Below are positions 54,593-61,827 of a stretch of 64,000 nt of DNA, in pieces. The stretch spans positions 1 through 64,000 of the forward strand of contig NZ_JAPNOA010000022.1 in assembly GCF_026626885.1 (NCBI RefSeq). Reading direction: 5' to 3'. The position numbers and the translations under genes were made by a program. Each line of letters starts with the position of its first letter. Position 1 is the first letter of the stretch. Under the pieces are notes generated by a model. The model was not told the origin of the DNA and ran no database searches. It worked only from the letters and a program-made list of their open reading frames with translations. The DNA is from Parathalassolituus penaei (GTDB lineage: Bacteria > Pseudomonadota > Gammaproteobacteria > Pseudomonadales > Oceanobacteraceae).

Positions 54593-54983
54593 TGCAAACC
54601 AACGCATGTGCATCGGACATCTGGTGTTTTGAAGCTGACTGCGGCCGGGGATTCCCCGGCCTCTGTTTTTTCAGAAACCGCTATCTGACGCCTGTTTGAT
54701 GTTGCTGGTTCTGGCTGGATGAACCCTGGCTGGCAGTGCCAGTCGTCGAGAGTCAAAACCTTGCGACTGTTCAGTCTGCTTGGGCGCCGAATAACCTCAA
54801 GACGAATGAAACAGGGCCGATAACGCCCAGACAACCGCCAGAATCTGGCCTGTTAACTGTCTTTCAGGACATACGGGCAGGACTGTCACGGTTTTTGCTG
54901 AATCCGGTTATCTGGCGGCAAAAAGGCCGCCAGCGTCAGGTTGCTGACATCGATGTATTCTTGACCAACAAGGGGGATGCCTC
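54593..54983. other. 391-bp gap between cheB and parC
   Basis: No gene is convincing here. In Pseudomonas this position usually holds motC and motD, which are absent. The gap contains the cheB terminator (54643-54671) and a perfect stem CTGGCGGC/GCCGCCAG (54912-54919, 54926-54933) about 50 bases before parC. A separate promoter for the parC group is likely. Confidence 0.55.
54643..54671 (+). terminator. Rho-independent terminator of cheB
   Basis: GGCCGGGG, loop ATT, CCCCGGCC, then CTG and six or more Ts. Confidence 0.88.
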
Positions 54984-55766
54984 GTGAGAGTCTGGTCTAT
55001 TGCAAATCAGAAAGGTGGGGTGGGCAAAACCACCAGTGTGGTGGCTCTGGGTGGCCTGCTGGCACAACAAGGGTACAGGGTACTGCTGGTGGACCTTGAC
55101 CCTCACGGTTCCCTGACCAGTTATTTCAAGCTTGATCCGGATCGGGTCGAACATGGCATGTATCAGCTGTTTTTCGAAAACCGCTGCCGTAACCATGACT
55201 ACATCGAACAGGTGATCCGGCCAACGTCCATGAACAACGCCCATCTGCTACCGGCTTCTACCGCGCTGGCAACGCTGGAGCGGCAGGTCAGTGGTCAGGA
55301 AGGGATGGGATTGGTGTTGTCCCGAACCCTGGCGCAGGTCTGGGATGATTACGATTTTGCCCTGCTGGATACACCGCCAATTCTCGGGGTTTTGATGGTC
55401 AACGCGTTGGCGGCTTGTCAGCGTCTGGTGATTCCGACCCAGACCGAACATCTGGCACTCAAGGGACTTGAACGCATGGTGCATACCCTGCAAATGGTAA
55501 TGCGCTCGCAGCGTCGAGAATTGCCGTATCTGATTGTTCCTACATTGTTTGATCGTCGTACTTCTGCATCTATCACCACTTTGCGAGAGATGCGCAAACT
55601 GTACTCTGATTGTTTGTCACCTGAGACCATCCCGGTGGATACCCGTTTGCGTGATGCCAGTCAGCAAGGGGTTTTTCCACATCAGCTTGATCCTGACAGC
55701 CGCGGCGTACGTGCATATCGGCATTTGCTTAACCTTCTGGAAAGTGAGGTTGCCAAAGTTGGCTAA
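54984..55766 (+). CDS. parC: ParA-family ATPase ParC (chemotaxis array localisation)
   Basis: The 260-residue ATPase has deviant Walker A KGGVGKTTS (residues 10-18), the switch DLDPHGSLTSYFKL and LLDTPPILG. The place between cheB and a CheW-domain ParP identifies it as the ParC-type protein that moves chemotaxis arrays to the pole, rather than chromosomal ParA. It starts with GTG at 54984. Its end overlaps the small gene that follows by eight bases. Confidence 0.9.
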   Translation: MRVWSIANQKGGVGKTTSVVALGGLLAQQGYRVLLVDLDPHGSLTSYFKLDPDRVEHGMYQLFFENRCRNHDYIEQVIRPTSMNNAHLLPASTALATLERQVSGQEGMGLVLSRTLAQVWDDYDFALLDTPPILGVLMVNALAACQRLVIPTQTEHLALKGLERMVHTLQMVMRSQRRELPYLIVPTLFDRRTSASITTLREMRKLYSDCLSPETIPVDTRLRDASQQGVFPHQLDPDSRGVRAYRHLLNLLESEVAKVG

Positions 55767-56094
55767 TATCCTTACACATGATCCTGTCGCTGGTTATTTG
55801 GATGACCTGTTACATGACTGTGTTGCAGCCGATGAAGATTTCCAGGATATGGTTTCTCCTTGGGATCAGGTGTTACGAGAGGCTGTAGCACGTCACAACG
55901 AGCGTTCGGCAACGACATTACAGGCTGGTATGGCTCCGGTTCTTGCTATACGCATTGGATCCGGAAATCGATATCAGTGTTACATCCAATGGTTGTGCTT
56001 GCAGAGGATTGCCTGTGTCTTGCCGCAGGGGCGTTTGCGTCAGGACGTGTTGTTGGCTGCTCACCAGTGCGACATGGTTCAGCAGGAGATTTGA
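55759..56094 (+). CDS. Small ParP-like protein between parC and parP (111 aa)
   Basis: I do not recognise it as a known family. From a TTG at 55759 (GAGG box nine bases upstream, overlapping the parC end) it reads 111 residues to a TGA one base before the parP ATG. It begins THDPVAGYLDDLLHD, close to the parP start NPVDGVLMGYLDDLLLD. It ends with a Cys-rich segment (CYIQWLCLQRIACVLPQGRL) that resembles the first strands of a CheW domain (LLFTVCGLKLAIPLPML). It looks like a truncated ParP duplicate with the long linker and most of the CheW domain missing. The tight packing argues that it is translated. Confidence 0.6.
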   Translation: MANILTHDPVAGYLDDLLHDCVAADEDFQDMVSPWDQVLREAVARHNERSATTLQAGMAPVLAIRIGSGNRYQCYIQWLCLQRIACVLPQGRLRQDVLLAAHQCDMVQQEI

Positions 56095-56095
56095 C

Positions 56096-57949
56096 ATGAG
56101 TGCAGTCAAGCAAGAGAACCCGGTTGATGGCGTATTGATGGGGTATCTGGATGACCTGTTGTTGGATCCGGGGGATCTGCGTGGACAAGCGCCTGAGGAT
56201 ATAAGTGTTCAGTCAGATACATTGCTATCCACTTCATTGGAAACGTCGGTAGCAGAGGAGATGTTTGAATCTGAGTGCGTGTCAGCTGTTGATGAACCAA
56301 ATACCGAAACTGTGGTGGATTGTCCTGTTCAGGTGAGCACTGACGAACCTCCAATATTTCATGATGAGGTATTGATTGAAGGGTCTATAACGCTCGATAA
56401 CTGCCATTTGGGCGAAGATGACGAGATCAGGGTTGAGCCAGAACTCGAAAGCGCTCTGGCCGCTATCGAAATGCAGGATAATCCTGTTGTAACGCAGGAT
56501 GAGGAGCGTTTGGCTGATGATGAGGCCACTCTGGGTCATGAACCTCTTCTGATGGCAACTGATCTGAATGAGCGAAGCTTCGACCTCTTTGAGGATAACA
56601 ATGAAGAAAAGGCTAACAACGTTGAAACAGGTGAAGAGGGTCTGATACACAAGGTTGTTAATGAAAAATTGCACCATGTTGCAGCGTCAGTTGTAGATGA
56701 ATTTTCATTGAATGCCGTGTTGAGTACTGAGGATCTGATTGTTGAGGCTGCTCTTGATATCCCTGCCGAGACAGCGGCAGAACATGTAGAAATAACATGG
56801 GAGGCATGCACATCTCTGCATAGGCCTGAACTGGCTGGCATGACAGATAGGGAATATGAAAACGTTCCTGAAAAATCAGGACAACCGATATTGGTTAAAA
56901 ATGCTGTTGATGCTCAACTGGACAGTGCGTTTGTCCAGGATTCCACTATTAAAGAATGTGCAGATATTGATACGGCATCGAACAGTATTGCAGACCATAT
57001 TGATGATATTGACTGGTCGGCAACTGAGTGGCCTGAAGATGCCATGGCGGATGTTTCTCACAAACCCCTTCACACTGGTCTGACTTCGACAAGTGCTCCG
57101 CTGGAGCCTGCCATTCCGACTGTAGTCATTCATACCAGTACTCATTCTGGGCGTGGGGTGCTTGATGACTTTAATAGTCCTCAGCGAGTTGTTGAAGATC
57201 GTTGGCCTGCTGATGTCTGGCCGTCTGCAACAGACTTTGATGAACCTCGAGCGCATCGAGTAACCCCAGTCCATTTATTAACAGTTGCTGTACCTGACTT
57301 TGCCGACGTTACCGAAATCACAGTACCACAGCCTCTGTTTGCTCCTGAAATCCCCATGGAATCTGATTCCACGCCAGAGACTGTGGTGGTGGCGACTGTT
57401 GACACCAACAGTCGCGTTTCTGTCAGAGAGAACACTCAGGAACTGTCAGAAACTCAGCAGCCACCGTCAATTAACTGGCGTGACAGTGCCGGTGTCGATT
57501 GCCTGTTATTCACAGTGTGTGGCCTGAAGCTGGCTATTCCGCTGCCGATGTTGGGCGGAGTGCATCAGGTGAATGAGCCGATTACGCCACTGTTTGGTCA
57601 GGCGGCCTGGTCGTTGGGCGTGTGGCAAGGCGACAAGGGCAAACTGACGATTATTGATAGCGCCGAGCTGATTATGCCGGAACGTGGTAAGCGTCTGGCT
57701 GATGAGGGATACCAGTATTTTATCCAGCTGGACCGCTCGCCATGGGCTCTGGCGTGTCAAACCATCTGTAATACCGTGCGGTTGCGTGAAGAATCGGTCA
57801 AATGGCGTGGAGCTTGTAGTAAACGCCCATGGCTGGCCGGTACGGTGATTACCGAAATGTGCGCATTGATTGATGTTCCGGGGCTGCTGGAGCTGGTGGA
57901 GCAGCAGCGTCGGACGGTATTAAAACGCTCGATATCGGCTTTACGCTGA
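56096..57949 (+). CDS. parP: CheW-domain array protein ParP with a long acidic linker
   Basis: The 617-residue protein has three parts: an N-terminal motif GYLDDLLLD (16-24); about 440 residues of acidic, Val/Thr/Asp/Glu-rich, probably disordered sequence; and a CheW-like domain (about 465-610; DCLLFTVCGLKLAIPLPMLGGVHQV, LGVWQGDKGKLTIIDSAEL). ParP couples ParC to CheA/MCP arrays in polar flagellates. Homologues I know are much shorter, so the linker is unusual. The linker is clearly more AT-rich than its neighbours. The ATG at 56096 has an AGGAG box inside the previous gene. Confidence 0.85.
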   Translation: MSAVKQENPVDGVLMGYLDDLLLDPGDLRGQAPEDISVQSDTLLSTSLETSVAEEMFESECVSAVDEPNTETVVDCPVQVSTDEPPIFHDEVLIEGSITLDNCHLGEDDEIRVEPELESALAAIEMQDNPVVTQDEERLADDEATLGHEPLLMATDLNERSFDLFEDNNEEKANNVETGEEGLIHKVVNEKLHHVAASVVDEFSLNAVLSTEDLIVEAALDIPAETAAEHVEITWEACTSLHRPELAGMTDREYENVPEKSGQPILVKNAVDAQLDSAFVQDSTIKECADIDTASNSIADHIDDIDWSATEWPEDAMADVSHKPLHTGLTSTSAPLEPAIPTVVIHTSTHSGRGVLDDFNSPQRVVEDRWPADVWPSATDFDEPRAHRVTPVHLLTVAVPDFADVTEITVPQPLFAPEIPMESDSTPETVVVATVDTNSRVSVRENTQELSETQQPPSINWRDSAGVDCLLFTVCGLKLAIPLPMLGGVHQVNEPITPLFGQAAWSLGVWQGDKGKLTIIDSAELIMPERGKRLADEGYQYFIQLDRSPWALACQTICNTVRLREESVKWRGACSKRPWLAGTVITEMCALIDVPGLLELVEQQRRTVLKRSISALR

Positions 57950-58004
57950 GGCTACAAATATCTCTTTCCCTGAACTGGTACACATTGTGCTCTGATCTAT
58001 AGTT

Positions 58005-58064
58005 AAGAAAGGTTCGTCGGGTTGTTGCCGTCAGGCGGCCTGAGTGGCCCGACCTTTCTTTTTT
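58005..58064 (+). terminator. Terminator-like stem just before the cheW ribosome site
   Basis: AAGAAAGG..TCGGG pairs with CCCGACCTTTCTT (58048-58060) and is followed by a T-run of six. It ends one base before the GAGGAT ribosome site of cheW, so it can end the parP transcript and may also act on cheW. Confidence 0.65.
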
Positions 58065-58076
58065 GAGGATGTAATT

Positions 58077-58559
58077 ATGTCTGCGATTGCCGGAAATAAA
58101 AGTGCCGAAGATCCTGTCCTGCAATGGGTAACGTTCCGTCTGGAAAACGAAACATACGGAATCAACGTTATGCAAGTGCAGGAAGTGTTGCGTTATACCG
58201 AGATTGCTCCGGTTCCTGGTGCGCCATTGTATGTACTGGGGATAATCAACCTGCGGGGTAACGTTGTCACTGTAATCGATACCCGCCTGCGCTTTGGGTT
58301 ACCAGGGGCTGATACAACCGATCAGACCCGTATTGTGATCATCGAAGCGGAAAACCAGGTGGTAGGGATTCTGGTGGATGCAGTAGCGGAAGTAGTTTAT
58401 TTGCGGCAATCCGAAATCGAGACCACTCCTTCTGTGGGTAATGAGGAAAGCGCCAAGTTCATCCAGGGGGTTTGTCACAAGAACGACGAACTACTGATTC
58501 TGGTCGATCTGGAAAAACTCATGACCGATGAGGAGTGGTCTGAATTGAAGAATTTCTAG
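58077..58559 (+). CDS. cheW: Chemotaxis adaptor CheW
   Basis: The 160-residue CheW domain protein reads QWVTFRLENETYGINVMQVQEVLRYTEIAPVPGAPLYVLGIINLRGNVVTVIDTRLRFG, with the conserved NLRG turn and VGILVDAVAEVV. It joins CheA and MCPs in signalling arrays. The ATG at 58077 fits family length; an upstream in-frame ATG would start inside the terminator-like stem. The DUF2802 gene follows after nine bases. Confidence 0.96.
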   Translation: MSAIAGNKSAEDPVLQWVTFRLENETYGINVMQVQEVLRYTEIAPVPGAPLYVLGIINLRGNVVTVIDTRLRFGLPGADTTDQTRIVIIEAENQVVGILVDAVAEVVYLRQSEIETTPSVGNEESAKFIQGVCHKNDELLILVDLEKLMTDEEWSELKNF

Positions 58560-58568
58560 GAGTTTCAA

Positions 58569-58976
58569 ATGATCGAGCTGTCTCTGGAACAGGGGTTGTT
58601 ACTGGTATGTGGTCTGGCATTTCCAGTGGTAGGGGTACTGGCGCGCCAATCCTGGTTGCGTCAAAAGGAGCATCTGGAGTCAGTTCAGGGCGAACTGGTA
58701 TCGGTTCAGGGCGAGCTTGAGCGGCTGCAAAAAAGTAATGCCGTACTGAATCAGAATGTCGCCGGATTGGGGAAACACCTGAAGGTGATGACCGCACGTC
58801 TGGCCGAAGCTGAGCAGCGTACCGTTCTGACCCCGGCAGATGAAGCATCCTTCCAGCAGGCCGCTCGCCTGGTCAGTCTGGGAGCGACGGCTCGTGATCT
58901 GGTTGAGAACTGTGGAATGGGCCGTGCGGAGGCCGAGTTGCTGGTGTCGATGCGTCGTCGCAACTCGGCGGCCTGA
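58569..58976 (+). CDS. DUF2802 protein
   Basis: The 135-residue protein has an N-terminal membrane segment (about 8-26, GLLLVCGLAFPVVGVLARQSW), a coiled coil (about 30-80, LRQKEHLESVQGELVSVQGELERLQKSN) and a C-terminal helix-turn-helix-like part (AARLVSLGATARDLVENCGMGRAEAELLVSM). DUF2802 proteins regularly follow cheW in Pseudomonas-type flagellar clusters; function is unknown. The duplicated SVQGEL phrase is a small internal repeat. Confidence 0.88.
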   Translation: MIELSLEQGLLLVCGLAFPVVGVLARQSWLRQKEHLESVQGELVSVQGELERLQKSNAVLNQNVAGLGKHLKVMTARLAEAEQRTVLTPADEASFQQAARLVSLGATARDLVENCGMGRAEAELLVSMRRRNSAA

Positions 58977-59068
58977 TTCGTGTGGATGCCAGTCCGGTGA
59001 GTGGTGATAACAGCAGGAGTGTTCTGTGCGCGGGTGGAGATCCCGTAACCTGATAAGGGGAGGCGGAT

Positions 59069-59353
59069 ATGCGCAATCGTTATGGTCGTCTTGTTGTGGT
59101 TGCCCTGATTAGCGCGCTGGCGTGTGGCTTGGCATCTGATCGTCTGGAACCGGCATCTGATCGTCTGGAACCGGCATCTGGTCGATCAGGTGATGTTCTG
59201 GCGGGGAGTTCGATCCAGAGTGCGTCATATCTGGACCTTACAAGGGGTGCGAATGAATTGTATCGAATTCGTACTGACGACGGCTTTCGTTTGATCTATA
59301 TTCACTGTAGCGTCCGCAGTTGCTACAAGGTTTACGGTAGCAGCGCGGTTTAG
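59069..59353 (+). CDS. Small exported protein with SDRLEPA repeats (94 aa)
   Basis: I do not recognise the family. A GGAGG box precedes the ATG. A short hydrophobic signal (VVVALISALACGLA) is followed by a tandem peptide repeat (SDRLEPA twice, then SGRSGD), encoded by about two and a half 21-bp DNA repeats. The C-terminal part (YRIRTDDGFRLIYIHCSVRSCYKVYG) has two Cys. It is probably periplasmic or a weak lipoprotein. It follows DUF2802 but shows no flagellar feature. Confidence 0.6.
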   Translation: MRNRYGRLVVVALISALACGLASDRLEPASDRLEPASGRSGDVLAGSSIQSASYLDLTRGANELYRIRTDDGFRLIYIHCSVRSCYKVYGSSAV

Positions 59354-59474
59354 CAACGATTACCAAAGGGTTGAGAGGAGGATGTAGCGGTCTTTGATGT
59401 ATCAGTTTGATGTGTATGGCTGAGCAGGGGAGGACGTGAAATCTGTGTGTAAAAGCAATGTTCCTTTAACCAGC

Positions 59475-59502
59475 AAAAACCGGGGATAACCCCGGTTTTT
59501 TT
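59475..59502. terminator. Bidirectional rho-independent terminator
   Basis: AAAAACCGGGG, loop ATAA, CCCCGGTTTTTTT. It separates the 94-residue gene from convergent bcp. Confidence 0.93.
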
Positions 59503-59561
59503 ATGTCCGCTGTCTGGTACGGCGACAACAGGCAGGCGGTTCGAGTTGCCGATATCTGCGC

Positions 59562-60032
59562 TCAGGAAGCGGCGCGTAACAGGGCCAGAACATCATCGTG
59601 GTGAGTGGTGGTTTTCACCTTGGCCAATACGTGGCTGATGGTGCCATCCGGGGCGACGATGAAGGTCATACGGTTAACACCCATGTATTCCTTGCCCATA
59701 AACTTCTTGAGGCCCCATACGCCCCATGCTTCAGCGATGCTGTGGTCGGTATCGGCCAGCAGATCAAAGCCCAGTTCGTATTTGTCATCAAAACGTTGCA
59801 GGCGGCCGGAGTCGTCCGGGCTGATGCCAACAGCAACGGCATTCAGCTCGGCCAGCTCGCTGGCGATATCGCGGATACCACAGGCCTGGGTGGTGCAACC
59901 GGGTGTCATGGCTTTCGGGTAGAAATAGACAATCAGGTGCTGACCACGGAAGTCTTGCAGGGAAATCGTTTCGCCGCGTTGGTTAACGGTGGAGAAGTCG
60001 GGGGCGGTGCTGCCAATCTCGGGTAGTGCCAT
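59562..60032 (-). CDS. bcp: Thiol peroxidase Bcp (peroxiredoxin Q)
   Basis: This 156-residue PrxQ-type peroxidase has peroxidatic Cys46 (YPKAMTPGCTTQAC) and resolving Cys51, the atypical 2-Cys spacing. The ATG at 60032 is preferred: GAGGAG lies ten bases before it, while the earlier ATG has no ribosome site. It reduces organic hydroperoxides with thioredoxin. Confidence 0.93.
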   Translation of the reverse strand: MALPEIGSTAPDFSTVNQRGETISLQDFRGQHLIVYFYPKAMTPGCTTQACGIRDIASELAELNAVAVGISPDDSGRLQRFDDKYELGFDLLADTDHSIAEAWGVWGLKKFMGKEYMGVNRMTFIVAPDGTISHVLAKVKTTTHHDDVLALLRAAS

Positions 60033-60083
60033 GCTGTTAGGGCTCCTCATCGATAGTGGGCAATACAGAAAAATTCAGGCGTT

Positions 60084-60569
60084 TTAGTCCTGCAAGCGAA
60101 TATGGAGGTTGCTGCGCGGAATACAACAGCACAGCAGTATTTCGCCTTCATTTAACCAGGCCATTGGTTCTTCGGCGTAATGGACTTCGCCATCCAGCAG
60201 CTGTGCACGACAACTGCCGCAGTAACCTTCACGACACTGGAAATGGACGTCAATATTTTGCGCCTCAAGAGACGATAGCAGATTGGCCGCGTGCTGAAAG
60301 CGCGCTTCGCGACCATCATCCAGGCGGATGTGGTACAGCGGTGGTGCCATGCCATCGAGTTCCAGCTGGGGGCTGGGCTGGGGGTGTTCAGGATCAGTAT
60401 CGGGTAACCACAACTCGGTCTGGGCCGGGCCCAGGGCCGGTTCGGCGACCAGTGCCTCCAGCTCGAAATCGGGCTGGGCGTCGGTCAAACCACCATCGAG
60501 TTCGAAGGTGGTGGTGTCCTGTTCAGGTGCGAGGCCACTACGATAGTGGCCTTGAGCGGGTGCTGGCAT
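60084..60569 (-). CDS. yfaE: 2Fe-2S ferredoxin (YfaE-like) with N-terminal extension
   Basis: The 161-residue protein has a C-terminal [2Fe-2S] domain (about 74-161): ligands in CREGYCGSC (Cys112, 117, 120) and a fourth in EILLCCCIP. This matches YfaE, the ferredoxin that maintains the NrdB diferric-tyrosyl cofactor. E. coli YfaE is only the domain (84 residues); here about 73 Pro/Glu/Asp-rich residues precede it. The long form is supported because its ATG overlaps the nrdB stop in TGATG, giving translational coupling. An internal Met74 would give the short form. Confidence 0.88.
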   Translation of the reverse strand: MPAPAQGHYRSGLAPEQDTTTFELDGGLTDAQPDFELEALVAEPALGPAQTELWLPDTDPEHPQPSPQLELDGMAPPLYHIRLDDGREARFQHAANLLSSLEAQNIDVHFQCREGYCGSCRAQLLDGEVHYAEEPMAWLNEGEILLCCCIPRSNLHIRLQD

Positions 60570-61699
60570 CAGAGGTCAAAATCACCCAGATCGTTGGTGT
60601 CGACTTCACTGTCGATCGCACCGACCAGATAGGAGCTGATTTCCGATTCCTGCGGAGCAACCTGTACGTTGTCGCTGTTCAGCCAGGAGTTGATCCATGG
60701 CAGCGGGTTGGAGCGGGATGTGAAGATACGATCAAAACCGAGTGCGCCGATGCGCTGGTTAGTGATGTATTCCACGTACTGACACAGGATGTCCTTGTTC
60801 AGGCCGATCATGGAGCCGTCCTTGAACAGGTATTCTGCCCACTCTTTTTCCTGCACGGCGGCTTCGGTAAAGATGCGGATAACGTCGTCTTTGCACTCTT
60901 CGGCAATTTCGGCGAATTCAGGATCGTCTTTGCCACGAGCCATGATTTGCAGCATGTGCTGGGTACCGGTCAGATGCAGGGCTTCGTCACGGGCGATCAG
61001 TTTGATGATCTTGGCGTTACCTTCCATCTTGGCGCGTTCGGCAAAGGCAAACGAACAGGCGAAGCTGACGTAGAAACGAATGGCTTCCAGTACGTTGACG
61101 GACACCAGCATCAGGTACATGCGACGCTTCAGCTCGTGAAGGTTGACCTCTACGATTTCATCATTGATGCGGTGTGTACCTTCACCCAGCTGGATGTAGT
61201 AGTTGCTCAGGTAAATGAAGTCGTCGTAGTAACGGGTTACCGACTCGGCGCGACGGGTAATAAACTCGTTGCGGGTAATGTCGTCAAAAATCACCGACGG
61301 GTTCGGAACGATGTTGCGAACAATGTGGGTGTAGGAGCGACTGTGAATGGTTTCGCTGAATGACCAGGTTTCGATCCAGGTTTCCAGTTCAGGCAGGGAT
61401 ACCACCGGCAGCAGGGCAACGTTAGGTGAACGTCCCTGTACCGAATCCAGCAGTGTCTGATACTTGAGGTTGCTGACGAAAATGTGCTTTTCGTGATCCG
61501 GCAGATCAAGGAAGTCCTTGCGATCGTTGGTCAGGTCAACTTCTTCCGGACGCCAGAAAAAGGACAGCTGCTTTTCGATCAGATTTTCAAAGATCTTGTG
61601 TTTTTGCTGGTCGTAGCGGGCCACGTTGACCTGCTCGCCGAAAAACATGGGCTGCTCGAAGGTATCAAACTCGTTGCGGTTAAACGTGGTGTAGGGCAT
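60569..61699 (-). CDS. nrdB: Ribonucleotide reductase class Ia beta subunit NrdB
   Basis: The 376-residue radical subunit equals E. coli NrdB in length. Iron ligands and the radical Tyr are in place: Asp85, Glu116 and His119 ([10 protein letters not shown]) with Tyr123, and [23 protein letters not shown] for the later ligands. The C-terminus [34 protein letters not shown] binds NrdA. I chose the ATG at 61699 ([11 protein letters not shown]) by homology; an upstream GTG would add 21 residues. It is followed, overlapping by three bases, by the ferredoxin gene. Confidence 0.97.
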   Translation of the reverse strand: MPYTTFNRNEFDTFEQPMFFGEQVNVARYDQQKHKIFENLIEKQLSFFWRPEEVDLTNDRKDFLDLPDHEKHIFVSNLKYQTLLDSVQGRSPNVALLPVVSLPELETWIETWSFSETIHSRSYTHIVRNIVPNPSVIFDDITRNEFITRRAESVTRYYDDFIYLSNYYIQLGEGTHRINDEIVEVNLHELKRRMYLMLVSVNVLEAIRFYVSFACSFAFAERAKMEGNAKIIKLIARDEALHLTGTQHMLQIMARGKDDPEFAEIAEECKDDVIRIFTEAAVQEKEWAEYLFKDGSMIGLNKDILCQYVEYITNQRIGALGFDRIFTSRSNPLPWINSWLNSDNVQVAPQESEISSYLVGAIDSEVDTNDLGDFDL

Positions 61700-61827
61700 G
61701 GCCGGTATCGTCTCACCTGGTCGCAGGGCGACCTGCTTTATCGTAACAACGGCCGCCTCCACAGAAGCGGCCGTTATCGGGTTGGAATTCAGAAAACCGG
61801 CAGTGGTCTGCCGGCTCGGGTCAGGAA

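Noticed and set aside
54736-54987. 83-codon frame between cheB and parC
   Set aside because: No ribosome site or family; it overlaps hairpins and the parC start.
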